Below, in pieces: positions 22,500 through 32,135 of a stretch of DNA of 64,000 bases (position 1 is the stretch's first letter; each line of letters starts with the position of its first letter). The stretch spans positions 82,165-146,164 of the forward strand of contig NZ_NRSM01000007.1 in NCBI RefSeq assembly GCF_016584105.1. The letters are read 5' to 3'. The notes below the pieces were generated by a model, which had not been told where the DNA came from, made no database searches, and worked only from the letters and a program-made list of their open reading frames with translations. Origin of the DNA: Ectothiorhodospira shaposhnikovii. Lineage in GTDB: Bacteria > Pseudomonadota > Gammaproteobacteria > Ectothiorhodospirales > Ectothiorhodospiraceae. The translations under genes and the position numbers were made by a program.

Positions 22500-23015
22500 C
22501 TACTCCCGGTCCCGGTTACGCTCCGGGGACTCCACCTCCGGGCGAACCGGCTCTTCCCGCTCCCATTCCCCTTCGATGGTGCGTCCACGGCCACCCTGCT
22601 CCGGCGGCTGCCGGCCCTGGGCCTGATACTGGGCGTGCACATGGGCCTGGGCGGCGAAGACCCCGCGCCGGATCATCCATGCCGCCAGCAATCGGCGGGT
22701 GAACGGGAGCAGGCAGGCAAAGCCGATGGCATCGGTGAAGAAGCCGGGCGTCAGCAACAGGGCACCGCCGATGACCAGGAAGAAGCCCTCCACCAGTTCC
22801 CGGGCCGGCAACTGCCCCTGATCCATGCTGCGCTGGACCCGGGTCAGGGTGGCAATCCCCTGCTGCTTGAGCAGGTAGGCGCCGATCACGGCGGTGAGGA
22901 TGACCAGACCGACGGTGGGCCAGACACCGATGATCCCCCCCACCTTGATGAGCACGAAGATCTCGATCAGGGGGATGGTGAAGAACAGCAATAACAGGAT
23001 GGGGAAGACAGGCAT
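22500..23015 (-). CDS. fxsA: FxsA-family membrane protein
   Basis: The 171-residue protein begins 'MPVFPILLLLFFTIPLIEIFVLIKVGG', continues with membrane helices 'PTVGLVILTAVIGAYLLKQQG' and 'GFFLVIGGALLLTPGFFTDAIG', and ends in a charged tail. This is the FxsA family; E. coli FxsA overexpression relieves exclusion of phage T7 by the F plasmid, but its normal role is unknown. It lies directly upstream of groES, as in many proteobacteria, and its stop is 15 bases from the groES -35 box. The start at 23015 matches the family N terminus. Confidence 0.88.
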   Translation of the reverse strand: MPVFPILLLLFFTIPLIEIFVLIKVGGIIGVWPTVGLVILTAVIGAYLLKQQGIATLTRVQRSMDQGQLPARELVEGFFLVIGGALLLTPGFFTDAIGFACLLPFTRRLLAAWMIRRGVFAAQAHVHAQYQAQGRQPPEQGGRGRTIEGEWEREEPVRPEVESPERNRDRE

Positions 23016-23185
23016 GATGGCGATATCCGCAAATGGTGGATGAGCGTCGGATACACCGACAGGTAGAAAGGTCACTTTGGCGGCCTGCCCCCATGAATTC
23101 AAGGCATACCGTTCCCGTTTTTCGGGATCTCAATCCGAAAACATCCACTTGCCAGTCACCCCCGGGATTGGGTAAAACACAGTTA

Positions 23186-23212
23186 TTGACTTATTTCGAT
23201 TGGAAATATAAA
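23186..23212 (+). promoter_or_regulatory. Possible promoter of the thioredoxin/TolC operon
   Basis: TTGACT (23186-23191) and TATAAA (23207-23212) are separated by 15 bases, shorter than ideal, and lie 16 bases before the thioredoxin-like gene. The local AT-richness stands out from the surroundings. A transcript from here would have a very short leader. Confidence 0.4.
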
Positions 23213-23227
23213 GCCTGGAGGCCAGTC

Positions 23228-23791
23228 ATGCGCGTTAACGGATCACTGCCAGGGCGTCGGTTCGGCACGGGCCTGTGCCTGCTGATCCTGCTGTGGAGCC
23301 TGTCCGTCCACGGCATGGAACGGGACCCTTACGAGCACTTCTTCCAGTTCACCTTCGGCGATTTCCAGGAAGAGCTGGACACCGCCCGGGAGGCGGGCAA
23401 GAAGGCGGTACTGATCTTCTTCGAGATGGACGAGTGCCCCTTCTGCCACCGCATGAAGGACACCGTCCTCAACCAGCCCGAGGTCCAGGACTTCTACCGC
23501 GAGCACTTCGCCGCCTTTGCCGTGGACGTGGAAGGCGCCATCGAGATCACCGACTTCCAGGGCAACCCCACCACCCAGAGCGAATGGGCGTTTCAGGAGA
23601 ACCGGGTCCGGGCCACGCCGGTATTCCAGTTCTTCGACCTCGACGGCAGGCCCATCGCCCGCCTGACCGGCCCCACCTCTGGGACCGAGGAATTTATCTG
23701 GTTCGGCGAATACGTGGTCGAGGGCCATTATCGGGAACAGCCCTTCAGCCGTTACCGGCGCGAACGCCAGGAGCAGGCGCGGGGGTCATGA
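23228..23791 (+). CDS. Secreted thioredoxin-fold protein (SoxW/thioredoxin-like)
   Basis: This 187-residue protein has an N-terminal signal sequence ('GLCLLILLWSLSVHG') and a thioredoxin fold with the redox-active 'ECPFCHRM' CXXC and the cis-proline region 'VRATPVFQFFD'. It is probably a periplasmic thiol reductase or oxidase. The start at 23228 follows a GGAGG site at 7 bases; upstream in-frame starts lack a ribosome site and would bury the signal peptide. Its stop overlaps the start of the TolC-family gene (ATGA), so they are translationally coupled. What substrate links it to an efflux operon is unknown. Confidence 0.85.
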   Translation: MRVNGSLPGRRFGTGLCLLILLWSLSVHGMERDPYEHFFQFTFGDFQEELDTAREAGKKAVLIFFEMDECPFCHRMKDTVLNQPEVQDFYREHFAAFAVDVEGAIEITDFQGNPTTQSEWAFQENRVRATPVFQFFDLDGRPIARLTGPTSGTEEFIWFGEYVVEGHYREQPFSRYRRERQEQARGS

Positions 23792-25113
23792 GCCGACGCA
23801 TCCTGCCCCTGCTGATCGCCCTGTGCCTCTCCGGCCCGGCCGGAGCCGACGTCCCCCTGCCCTCACCCCTGACCCTGGAAGCGGCACTGGCCCTGGCCGA
23901 TCCGGCACACCCCCGCCTGGTCCTGGCCCGCGCAGGGCTGGACACCGCCCTGGCCGAAAGGCGGCTGGCAAACAGCCGCAACGACCTGGAACTGGGCCTG
24001 CAACTCAACCCCCGCTGGGTGGAGCCCAATGACCTGGCGCCGATGCAGGACCATGACGACTCCCGGGCCATCCTGCACGCCCGCAAGACCCTCCATGATT
24101 TTGGCCGCACCCGGCATCACCTGGCCGCGGCGGAATCCGCCGTGCAGTCCGGAACCTGGGAACAGGATCATGTTCTGGCCGAGCACCGCCTGCGGATCAT
24201 GCAGGGCTTCTTTGAAGTGCTGCTGGCGGACCTGACCTACACCCGGGACAACGAGGCCATGGCGGTGGCCTTTGTCGAACTCAACCGCCTGCGGGAACGC
24301 CACGGGCTGGGACAGGTCTCCGATATCACCCTGATGGCCCAGGAAAGCCATTACCAGACGGCACGCCTGCAGCGGCTGGCCAGCCAGCAGCAGACGCGCA
24401 TCACCCGCCAGCGTCTGGCGGCCCTGCTGGGACGGCCGGACCAGGTGCCCGGACGTCTGCGCACACCGGCCCTGACAGGCAATGACCGGGCGTTGCCCGA
24501 TGTGGACACCCTCTGGACATTGGCCCGGGACCACAACCCCCGACGCCGGTCCCTGCAGTTGGCCGTGGAGGCGGCCACGGCCCGGGTGGGCGCACAGCGG
24601 GCAGAGCGCAGGCCCACCCTGAGCGCCGAGGCCCAGGCCGCCTGGTGGCAGCGGGAGTTCGGCGGCGACCGCAATCCCCTCGCCCTGGGGCTGGTACTGG
24701 ACATCCCCCTCTACGACGGGGGCCGGGTGGACGCCCGCACAGCCCGGGAACAGGCCGGCCTGCACGAGGCCCGCGCCCGCCTGCGGGATTTCGACCTGTC
24801 CCTGCGCCAGGCGATGCTGGAGACCTGGCTGGAGATCCAGCGCCTCGGGATCCAGCGGGAACAGGCCCGGGTGCAGGCGGATTACCGCGACCTGTATCTG
24901 GATCGCAGCCGCAGCCTCTATGAAATGGAAGTGGCCACGGACCTGGGCGATGCCATGACCTGGCAATCGGAGGCCATGCTGTTTACCGCCAGCACGGAGT
25001 TCCAGCTCGCCCTGGCCTGGGCTCGCCTGGCCCTCCTGACCGGGCAGGCCACGGCAGACCCACTGGCACCGGAGCCGTTTTCACCCGCGACCGTGCGGGA
25101 GGAGGATTCGTGA
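23788..25113 (+). CDS. TolC-family outer-membrane efflux protein
   Basis: The 441-residue protein has a signal peptide ('LPLLIALCLSGPAGA') and the two repeated coiled-coil halves of the outer-membrane efflux family. Conserved pieces include 'QGFFEVLLADLTYTRDNEAM' and 'LGLVLDIPLYDGGRVDARTA'. It would form a trimeric outer-membrane/periplasmic exit duct. It overlaps the thioredoxin gene upstream and the adaptor gene downstream by 4 bases each. No inner-membrane pump follows, so the duct may serve a pump encoded elsewhere. Confidence 0.88.
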   Translation: MSRRILPLLIALCLSGPAGADVPLPSPLTLEAALALADPAHPRLVLARAGLDTALAERRLANSRNDLELGLQLNPRWVEPNDLAPMQDHDDSRAILHARKTLHDFGRTRHHLAAAESAVQSGTWEQDHVLAEHRLRIMQGFFEVLLADLTYTRDNEAMAVAFVELNRLRERHGLGQVSDITLMAQESHYQTARLQRLASQQQTRITRQRLAALLGRPDQVPGRLRTPALTGNDRALPDVDTLWTLARDHNPRRRSLQLAVEAATARVGAQRAERRPTLSAEAQAAWWQREFGGDRNPLALGLVLDIPLYDGGRVDARTAREQAGLHEARARLRDFDLSLRQAMLETWLEIQRLGIQREQARVQADYRDLYLDRSRSLYEMEVATDLGDAMTWQSEAMLFTASTEFQLALAWARLALLTGQATADPLAPEPFSPATVREEDS

Positions 25114-25892
25114 TGCGTTCCAGGACTCGCCCCGGCCCGGCCATCCTGCTCCTGCTGGTGCTGACGGCCACGGCACCGGCACTCCAGGCCGAGGAGATCC
25201 CCGCCCGGCTGGCCTGGGCCGACCGCCTGGAACTGGGCACCCCCCTCTCCGGCACCATCACCCGGGTGCTGGTAAACCCGGGAGACCGGGTACGCCGGGG
25301 CCAACCCCTGATAGAGATGGACACCCGTGCCCTGCAGGCGGAGGAACAACAGGCCGGCGCCCAGGAACACCGTCTGCGACTGGCCCGGGACGAGGCCCGC
25401 CGGGAGCATGATCGAAGCCGTGAGATGTACGACCGCACCCTCATCGCCGAGCGGGAACTGGCTCTGGCCGAGATCGCCCGGCGCATGGCCGAGGCGGAAC
25501 ATCAGGCGGCGCAGGCGGCCCTGACCCGGGTGCGGCTGGACCTGGAACATGCCCGGGTGACCGCCCCCATGGACGCCCGGGTGATCGCCCGCCATGTCGC
25601 CCCCGGACAGGTGATACACAATGCCCTGCGGGTACAGCCGCTGCTGACCCTGGCGGCGGACGGGCCCATGCTGGCGGTGGCGGACGTGGAGGCCGCCGTG
25701 CTCGACAGGCTTTCGCCCGGCACCAAGGTAGAGGTGCGCGTGGGAGATCGACGCCTTGCCGGACGGGTGCAGGGGCTGGGGCTGGAACCGGTGGACGAAT
25801 CCCTGCCCCGCTTCCGGCTGGAGGTGGTATTTTCACCGCCGGAGGCGCTCGGGCTGCGGGCCGGGTTGACGGCGGTGGTGGTCTTGCCCTGA
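25110..25892 (+). CDS. Periplasmic adaptor (HlyD/RND membrane-fusion family)
   Basis: This 260-residue protein has a signal peptide and a biotinyl-lipoyl-like half motif ('GTITRVLVNPGDRVRRGQPLIEMD'), a short coiled-coil hairpin (about 70-130), the second lipoyl half ('VTAPMDARVIARHVAPGQVI') and a C-terminal beta-barrel. It bridges an inner-membrane transporter to a TolC-type duct. At 260 residues it is short for the family. It is encoded with a TolC-like protein but without a pump. GTG at 25110 or ATG at 25113 can start it. Confidence 0.85.
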   Translation: MMRSRTRPGPAILLLLVLTATAPALQAEEIPARLAWADRLELGTPLSGTITRVLVNPGDRVRRGQPLIEMDTRALQAEEQQAGAQEHRLRLARDEARREHDRSREMYDRTLIAERELALAEIARRMAEAEHQAAQAALTRVRLDLEHARVTAPMDARVIARHVAPGQVIHNALRVQPLLTLAADGPMLAVADVEAAVLDRLSPGTKVEVRVGDRRLAGRVQGLGLEPVDESLPRFRLEVVFSPPEALGLRAGLTAVVVLP

Positions 25893-25974
25893 TGATGTGC
25901 GGGGATCGGGGAAGAAGGGAGAACCGACGCATCTTCTGATCCGAACATTTTTCCGATCTGAAAAGGGCTACCCC

Positions 25975-26295
25975 ATGAGCGACAAGCTGCTGATCCTCAC
26001 CACCCTCAAGGACCCCGTCCATGCCCGCGAGATTGCCGGGGAACTGGTCAGGCGCCGCCTGGCGGCCTGCGTCAGCATCCTGCCCGCGGCCACCTCCGTC
26101 TATGTCTGGGAAGACGAAGTGCAGGAAGACGCGGAACATGTCCTGCTCATCAAGTCCCGGGCCGACTGCTTCGACACCCTGCAGAGGACCCTTCAGGCCC
26201 TGCATCCCTATGAACTTCCGGAAATCATCGCGGTTCCAATCACCCATGGCCTGGAAGGCTACCTGCGCTGGATAGACGACAACACCGACTCATGA
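25975..26295 (+). CDS. cutA: Divalent-cation tolerance protein CutA
   Basis: The 106-residue protein is a typical CutA: 'LILTTLKDPVHAREIAGELV', 'LAACVSILPAATSVYVWE', 'LIKSRADCFDTLQ', 'LHPYELPEIIAVPI'. CutA forms very stable trimers with a PII-like fold; the E. coli gene neighbours dsbD and was named for copper tolerance, but the direct function is uncertain. It precedes dsbD here with a 4-base overlap, the classic arrangement. Confidence 0.96.
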   Translation: MSDKLLILTTLKDPVHAREIAGELVRRRLAACVSILPAATSVYVWEDEVQEDAEHVLLIKSRADCFDTLQRTLQALHPYELPEIIAVPITHGLEGYLRWIDDNTDS

Positions 26296-28097
26296 TGCGA
26301 CGCTCACTGCGATTCCTGCTGCTTCTGGCACTGCTGCTGCCCGCCCTCCCCGCCCTGGCCCAGTTCGGCATGGGAGACGAACTCCTGCCCCCGGACAAGG
26401 CTTTCGCCTTCGATGCCTACCTGGAGGACGGGAACACGGCGGTGGCCCGCTGGCGCATTGCCGAGGGCTACTATCTTTACGGTGCCCAGTTCCGGTTCGA
26501 GTCGCAGACCGAGGGCATCGAACTGGGCGAACCCCGCCGGCCCGCCGGCGTCATCAAGGAAGATGAATTCTTCGGCCAGGTGGAAACCTACCGTCATGAC
26601 ATCCGCGTCCACATTCCCCTGCTGCGCGGCGAGGATGCCCCCGACACCCTGACCCTCAAGGCCCGCTCCCAGGGCTGTGCCGACATCGGGGTGTGCTACC
26701 CCCCCCATTTCCAGACCGTCAGCCTGGATCTCACCGACATCCGCGGCCCCCAGGCCCTGGAACCCCGGCCCGCGGCGGGCGGCACACCGGTGACGGAACA
26801 GGACCGTATCGCCGCCCAGCTGGCGGACGGGCGCATCTGGCTGGTGGCCCTGGTGTTCTTCGGTTTCGGCCTGTTGCTGACCTTCACCCCCTGCGTACTG
26901 CCCATGATCCCGATCCTGTCCAACATCATCGTGGGCCAGAAGGATCTCACCACCCGCAAGGCCTTCTTCATCTCCCTGGTCTTCGTCCTGGCCATGGCGC
27001 TGACCTATACCGTGGCCGGGGTGTTCGCCGGCCTGGCGGGGGCCAACCTGCAGGCGGCCTTCCAGAACCCCTGGATCATCGGCGGCTTCGTGGCCGTGTT
27101 CATCGCCCTGGCCATGGCCATGTTCGGCTTTTATGACCTGCAGATGCCCTCCGGCATCCAGACCCGGCTGTCCGCCCTGTCCGGCAAGCAGCAGGGCGGC
27201 ACCCTCATCGGCGCCGCCATCATGGGCTTTCTGTCGGCCCTGATCGTCGGTCCCTGCGTCACCGCGCCCCTGGTGGGCGCCCTGCTCTACATCAGCCAGA
27301 CCGGCGATGCGGTACTCGGCGGCCTTGCCCTGTTCTCCCTGAGCATGGGCATGGGCCTGCCCCTGCTCGTCATCGGCACCTCCGCCGGCAAGCTGCTGCC
27401 CCGGGCCGGAGCCTGGATGGATACCGTCAAGGCCGTGTTCGGCGTGCTGCTGCTGGCCATGGGCATCTGGCTGCTGGAACGGGTGGTGCCCGCCCAGGTC
27501 ACCCTGTTCCTGTGGGCCACCCTGCTCATCGTCTCCGCCGTCTACATGGGCGCGGTGAAGTCCCTGCCGGAGAACACCGGCGGCTGGCGGGTGCTGTGGA
27601 AGGGGCTGGGTCTGGTGATCCTGATCTACGGGATCCTGGTGATGATCGGTGCCGCCTCCGGCGGCCGGGACGTGCTGCGGCCCTTGAGCGGCATCACCAC
27701 CGGCACCTCGGCAGCGGTCCAGGCCGAACTGCCGTTTCGCCCGGTGGACAGCCTGGCGGACCTGGAACGGGAGCTGGCCCAGGCCCGGGAGCTGGGTCAG
27801 CCGGTGATGCTGGACTTCTATGCCGACTGGTGCGTGGACTGCGTGCGCATGAAGCGCACCACCTTCCAGGACGGCGACGTGGCCCTGGCCCTGTCCGGGG
27901 TCCGTCTGCTCAAGGCCGACGTCACCGCCAACACCGGCGATCACCGGGCGCTGATGCGGGCCTTCAATCTGTTCGGCCCACCGGCCCTGGTCTTCTATGA
28001 CGGACAGGGACAGGAGCTGGCCCATGAACGGGTGGTAGGCTACATGAACGCCCGTCAGTTCACCGACCATCTGCAACGTGCCCTGGGGAGATCCTGA
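26292..28097 (+). CDS. dsbD: Thiol:disulfide interchange protein DsbD
   Basis: The 601-residue protein carries electrons from cytoplasmic thioredoxin to periplasmic reductases. After a signal peptide comes the alpha domain with cysteines in 'SQGCADIGVCYPPH'. The eight-helix membrane beta domain has its cysteines in 'FTPCVLPMIP' and 'IVGPCVTAPLVGALLY'. The C-terminal thioredoxin gamma domain has 'DWCVDCVRMK'. The order and length match E. coli DsbD (565). It is coupled to cutA upstream and lies 2 bases before a TlpA-like gene, which could be one of its clients. Confidence 0.96.
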   Translation: MMRRSLRFLLLLALLLPALPALAQFGMGDELLPPDKAFAFDAYLEDGNTAVARWRIAEGYYLYGAQFRFESQTEGIELGEPRRPAGVIKEDEFFGQVETYRHDIRVHIPLLRGEDAPDTLTLKARSQGCADIGVCYPPHFQTVSLDLTDIRGPQALEPRPAAGGTPVTEQDRIAAQLADGRIWLVALVFFGFGLLLTFTPCVLPMIPILSNIIVGQKDLTTRKAFFISLVFVLAMALTYTVAGVFAGLAGANLQAAFQNPWIIGGFVAVFIALAMAMFGFYDLQMPSGIQTRLSALSGKQQGGTLIGAAIMGFLSALIVGPCVTAPLVGALLYISQTGDAVLGGLALFSLSMGMGLPLLVIGTSAGKLLPRAGAWMDTVKAVFGVLLLAMGIWLLERVVPAQVTLFLWATLLIVSAVYMGAVKSLPENTGGWRVLWKGLGLVILIYGILVMIGAASGGRDVLRPLSGITTGTSAAVQAELPFRPVDSLADLERELAQARELGQPVMLDFYADWCVDCVRMKRTTFQDGDVALALSGVRLLKADVTANTGDHRALMRAFNLFGPPALVFYDGQGQELAHERVVGYMNARQFTDHLQRALGRS

Positions 28098-28099
28098 GC

Positions 28100-28669
28100 A
28101 TGTCATCACCACAATCCGGTCCTTCGCGCCGTTACCTGCTGCCGATCCTGCTGGCGCTCGCCCTGATTTCCGGCACCGCGGCCAGTTTCGGTTTCAGCCT
28201 GTTCTCCTCCGGCAAGCAGGCAGACAGCGCGCTCACCGGGTCCGGGATGCTGGGCCAGCAACGCCCCGACTTCATCCTGCCCGACATGCAGGGCCGGGAG
28301 CGCACCATCTCCGAATGGGACAACCAGGTAGTGCTGGTCAACTTCTGGGCCACCTGGTGCCCCCCCTGCCGCAAGGAGATGCCCACCTTCGTGGAAATGC
28401 AGGAAGCACATGAGGCCGCCGGCTTCACCATCGTGGCGGTGGCCATCGACGAACATCAGGCGGTCCGTGACTTCATGGACACCTACATGGTGAATTTCCC
28501 GGTGCTCATCGGCGAGGACACCGCCATGGAAGTGGCGCGCCGCTACGGTAACCGCTTCGGCAGCCTGCCCTACAGCGTGCTGCTGGACCGGGAGGGTCGA
28601 ATCCGGTATATCCATGCGGGTGAGCTGACGCGGGCGACGCTGGAGCGGGAACTGCAGCCGCTGCTGTAA
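28100..28669 (+). CDS. TlpA/ResA-like periplasmic thioredoxin
   Basis: This 189-residue protein is anchored by an N-terminal helix ('LLPILLALALISGTAASFG') and has a thioredoxin fold with the active site 'WATWCPPCRKEMP'. The family (TlpA, ResA, CcmG) reduces specific periplasmic disulfides, for example in cytochrome c or copper-site assembly. Its position right after dsbD suggests that DsbD supplies its reducing power. The exact client is unknown. Confidence 0.9.
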   Translation: MSSPQSGPSRRYLLPILLALALISGTAASFGFSLFSSGKQADSALTGSGMLGQQRPDFILPDMQGRERTISEWDNQVVLVNFWATWCPPCRKEMPTFVEMQEAHEAAGFTIVAVAIDEHQAVRDFMDTYMVNFPVLIGEDTAMEVARRYGNRFGSLPYSVLLDREGRIRYIHAGELTRATLERELQPLL

Positions 28670-28949
28670 CGGCGCCCCCCCAGCGCGGTAATTCGCCGAC
28701 AAGCCGGCTCCCACGACACACGAAAAACCGCCACAACCCGAACGAGCCCCGCAAAACCTCTCGGAAAATTATTAGAACATGCCGGAAACTTCGGCAAAAA
28801 CCCCATGATCCGGCATATCCTCTGGACACCACCCCAACCATGAGGCACAATCCCCTGCACCTTGGGGGTATTCATCTTTCCTGCGTCTGACCGCGGCTTT
28901 CACCCCGCAAGGCCCGGCATTTTCCAGTCCTCGCGATGTTGTGAAGCCC
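28670..28949. other. Intergenic region upstream of aroQ
   Basis: A 280-base spacer that should contain the promoter of aroQ-accB-accC. I see an AT-rich patch near 28760-28785 but no convincing promoter pair, terminator or small gene. Confidence 0.4.
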
Positions 28950-29393
28950 ATGGCCAAGTTCCTGCTGCTCAACGGTCCCAACCTGAACCTGCTCGGCACC
29001 CGCGAGCCGGGCGTATACGGCAGCAAGACCCTGGATGACATCGTCCAGGCCCTGACCGAACAGGCCCGACAGGCCGGCCATGACCTGGACGCCTTCCAGT
29101 CCAACGCGGAACACGCCCTGATCGACCGTATCCACGCCGCCCGTCACGAAGGCGTGGACGGCATCCTGATCAATCCGGGCGCCTACACCCATACCAGCAT
29201 CGCCCTGCGCGACGCCCTGCTGGGCGTGGCCATACCGTTCATTGAAGTGCATCTTTCCAACACCTTTGCCCGCGAGTCCTTCCGCCACCACTCCTACCTG
29301 TCCGACGTGGCCGCCGGTGTGATCATCGGCCTGGGCCCCCACGGGTATGCGCTGGCGCTGCAGGCCGCCATGCAACTGACCAACCGAAGCTGA
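28950..29393 (+). CDS. aroQ: Type II 3-dehydroquinate dehydratase
   Basis: The 147-residue enzyme is the dodecameric type II dehydroquinase of the shikimate pathway. Signatures are '[20 protein letters not shown]' (catalytic Tyr), '[14 protein letters not shown]', '[17 protein letters not shown]', '[14 protein letters not shown]' and 'FRHHSYLS'. It precedes accB by 6 bases, the usual gammaproteobacterial aroQ-accB-accC order. ATG at 28950 matches the family N terminus; a GTG three codons earlier is possible. Confidence 0.97.
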   Translation: MAKFLLLNGPNLNLLGTREPGVYGSKTLDDIVQALTEQARQAGHDLDAFQSNAEHALIDRIHAARHEGVDGILINPGAYTHTSIALRDALLGVAIPFIEVHLSNTFARESFRHHSYLSDVAAGVIIGLGPHGYALALQAAMQLTNRS

Positions 29394-29399
29394 GACGCC

Positions 29400-29867
29400 A
29401 TGGATATCAGAAAAATCAAGAAACTGATCGAACTGCTGGAAGAATCCGGCATCAACGAGATCGAGATCCAGGAAGGTGAAGAATCGGTCCGCATCACCCG
29501 GGCAGCCCCCAACAGCGGCACCGCCTTCATGATGCCGCCCCAGCAGTACATGGTTCCCGGCGCCGCGCCCGCCGCCGCACCGGCCGCGCCGGCACCGGCG
29601 CCCGCCGTGGAAGACAAGCCCGCCCTGCCCTCCGGCCACCAGGTCACCGCCCCCATGGTGGGCACCTTCTATCGCGCTCCCACCCCCGGCGCCCGCGCCT
29701 TCGTGGAAGTGGGCCAGTCGGTGAATGCCGGTGATACCCTGTGCATCATCGAAGCCATGAAGATGCTCAACCAGATCGAGGCCGACAAGGCGGGCGTGAT
29801 CAAGGCCATCCTGGTGGAAAACGGTCAGCCGGTGGAATACGGCCAGCCCATGTTCATCATCGACTGA
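29400..29867 (+). CDS. accB: Biotin carboxyl carrier protein of acetyl-CoA carboxylase
   Basis: The 155-residue protein carries biotin on Lys121 within 'IEAMKMLN'. It has an N-terminal helical dimerisation part ('[15 protein letters not shown]'), an Ala/Pro-rich flexible linker (about 53-70) and the C-terminal biotinyl domain. Together with AccC and the carboxyltransferase AccAD (not in the window) it makes malonyl-CoA for fatty-acid synthesis. It is co-transcribed with aroQ and accC. Confidence 0.98.
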   Translation: MDIRKIKKLIELLEESGINEIEIQEGEESVRITRAAPNSGTAFMMPPQQYMVPGAAPAAAPAAPAPAPAVEDKPALPSGHQVTAPMVGTFYRAPTPGARAFVEVGQSVNAGDTLCIIEAMKMLNQIEADKAGVIKAILVENGQPVEYGQPMFIID

Positions 29868-29893
29868 ACGACGACCAGGGGCCAGACAAGCAC

Positions 29894-31240
29894 ATGTTCA
29901 ACAAGATACTGATTGCCAACCGGGGTGAGATTGCCCTGCGGATCCTGCGGGCCTGTCGCGAGATGGGCATCAAGACCGTGGCGGTACATTCCGACGCGGA
30001 CCGGGATCTCAAGCACGTGCGCCTGGCGGACGAGTCGGTGTGTATCGGCCCGGCCCGCTCCATCGACAGCTATCTCAACATCCCCGCCATCATCAGCGCC
30101 GCCGAGGTCACCGACGCCGAGGCCATCCACCCCGGCTACGGTTTTTTGTCGGAAAACGCCGACTTTGCCGAACGGGTGGAATCCAGCGGCTTCGTCTTCA
30201 TCGGCCCCCGGGCCGACACCATCCGCCTGATGGGTGACAAGGTCTCCGCCAAGGACGCCATGATCGCCGCCGGCGTGCCCTGCGTCCCCGGCTCCGGCGG
30301 CGCCCTGGGGGACGATCCGGAAGAGAACCTGGCCCTGGCGCGCAAGATCGGCTACCCGGTCATCATCAAGGCCTCCGGCGGCGGCGGCGGCCGCGGCATG
30401 CGGGTGGTCCACTCCGACGGTGCCCTCATCAACGCCATCTCCCTGACCCGCAGCGAGGCGGCCTCCGCCTTCAACAACCCTACCGTCTACATGGAGAAGT
30501 ATCTGGAGCGCCCCCGGCACGTGGAGATCCAGGTGATCGCCGACGAGCACGGCCATGCGGTCAGCCTGGGGGAGCGGGACTGCTCCATGCAACGCCGCCA
30601 CCAGAAGGTGATCGAGGAGGCCCCTGCCCCCGGCATCACCGAAGAACAGCGCCACACCATCGGTGAACGCTGCGCCGACGCCTGCCGCCGGATCGGTTAC
30701 CGGGGCGCGGGCACCTTCGAATTCCTTTACGAGGACGGGGAGTTCTACTTCATCGAGATGAACACCCGCGTGCAGGTGGAACATCCGGTGACCGAGATGG
30801 TGACCGGCATCGACATCGTGCGGGAACAGATCCGGGTGGCCGCCGGCGAACCGCTCAGCTTCACCCAGGAGCAGGTCAGACTGCAGGGCCACGCCATCGA
30901 ATGCCGCATCAATGCGGAAGATCCGGCCACCTTCATGCCCTCTCCGGGGACCATCGGCCAGTACCACGCCCCCGGCGGGCCGGGCATCCGCGTGGATACC
31001 CACATCTATAACGGCTACAAGGTGCCACCCTACTACGACTCCATGATCGGCAAGCTCATCAGTTACGGGGCCACCCGGGAGATTGCCCTGGCACGCATGC
31101 GCGGGGCACTGTCGGAGATCGTGATCGAGGGGATCAAGACCAACATCCCCCTGCACCGGGATCTGATCAATGACGTGGCCTTCCAGAACGGCGGCACGGA
31201 CATCCACTACCTGGAAAAGAAACTCAAGGCACAGAGCTGA
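29894..31240 (+). CDS. accC: Biotin carboxylase subunit of acetyl-CoA carboxylase
   Basis: The 448-residue ATP-grasp enzyme carboxylates the biotin on AccB. Visible are '[20 protein letters not shown]', '[13 protein letters not shown]', the Gly-rich ATP loop '[14 protein letters not shown]', '[18 protein letters not shown]' and '[14 protein letters not shown]'. Length matches E. coli AccC (449). The stop codon shares its last base with the prmA start codon, indicating coupling. Confidence 0.98.
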   Translation: MFNKILIANRGEIALRILRACREMGIKTVAVHSDADRDLKHVRLADESVCIGPARSIDSYLNIPAIISAAEVTDAEAIHPGYGFLSENADFAERVESSGFVFIGPRADTIRLMGDKVSAKDAMIAAGVPCVPGSGGALGDDPEENLALARKIGYPVIIKASGGGGGRGMRVVHSDGALINAISLTRSEAASAFNNPTVYMEKYLERPRHVEIQVIADEHGHAVSLGERDCSMQRRHQKVIEEAPAPGITEEQRHTIGERCADACRRIGYRGAGTFEFLYEDGEFYFIEMNTRVQVEHPVTEMVTGIDIVREQIRVAAGEPLSFTQEQVRLQGHAIECRINAEDPATFMPSPGTIGQYHAPGGPGIRVDTHIYNGYKVPPYYDSMIGKLISYGATREIALARMRGALSEIVIEGIKTNIPLHRDLINDVAFQNGGTDIHYLEKKLKAQS

Positions 31241-32127
31241 TGATCCAGATCACCATTCCGGCCACGGCCGAGCAGACCGAAACCGTGGAAGACGCCCTGC
31301 TGGACCTGGGGGCCATTTCGGTCATGCTGCGGGACGCCGGGGACTACCCCCTGCTGGAACCCCTGCCGGGGGAAACCCCCCTGTGGCCGGACACCCTGGT
31401 GACCGGACTGTTTGGCCCCGACGCGGACATCCCCGGCCTCACTGCCGCCCTGGCCCGGGCGCTGGGCCTGGAGCCGGCCCGCATCCATCACGAGATCCTG
31501 CCGGACCAGGACTGGGTGCGGGCCTGCATGGATGACTTCAAGCCCATCCGCTTCGGGGAGCGCCTGTGGATCGTTCCCACCTGGCACGAGGCGCCGGACC
31601 CGCGGGCGGTCAACATCCGCCTGGACCCGGGCCTGGCCTTCGGCACCGGCACGCACCCCACCACCGCCATGTGCCTGGGCTGGCTGGACCGTCACGCCCC
31701 CGTGGACCAGGAGGTGCTGGATTACGGCTGCGGCTCCGGCATCCTGGCCATCGGTGCCCTGGCCCTGGGTGCCCGTCATGCCTGGGGCGTGGACATCGAC
31801 CCCCAGGCCATGACCGCCACCCGGGAAAATGCCGAGCGCAACGGCATCGCCCCGGAGCGACTGCACGCGGCGCTGCCCGACGCCCTGCCGGACGAGATCC
31901 GCTTCGACCTGACCATGGCCAACATCCTGGCCGGCCCCCTGATCGCCCTGGCCCCGGCCCTGGGTCGACGCACCCGGGCCGGGGGGCGCATCATCCTCGC
32001 CGGATTGCTGGACCGTCAGGCCGAGGAAGTCGCCTCCGCCCATGAGCCCTGGTTCGAGATGAGCGTGGCCGACCGGCAGGACGGCTGGACGCTGCTGCAG
32101 GGGGTGAGGCGCGTCAATGCGCCCTGA
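31240..32127 (+). CDS. prmA: Ribosomal protein L11 methyltransferase
   Basis: This 295-residue SAM-dependent enzyme trimethylates lysines and the N terminus of ribosomal protein L11. It has a small N-terminal L11-recognition domain (about 1-60), the linker 'VNIRLDPGLAFGTGTHPTT' and the methyltransferase core with 'VLDYGCGSGILAIGALALGA' and 'LTMANILAGPL' (the NxxxxPL-like motif). It follows accC by overlapping codons, as in many gammaproteobacteria. Confidence 0.97.
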   Translation: MIQITIPATAEQTETVEDALLDLGAISVMLRDAGDYPLLEPLPGETPLWPDTLVTGLFGPDADIPGLTAALARALGLEPARIHHEILPDQDWVRACMDDFKPIRFGERLWIVPTWHEAPDPRAVNIRLDPGLAFGTGTHPTTAMCLGWLDRHAPVDQEVLDYGCGSGILAIGALALGARHAWGVDIDPQAMTATRENAERNGIAPERLHAALPDALPDEIRFDLTMANILAGPLIALAPALGRRTRAGGRIILAGLLDRQAEEVASAHEPWFEMSVADRQDGWTLLQGVRRVNAP

Positions 32128-32135
32128 AAACCCCC

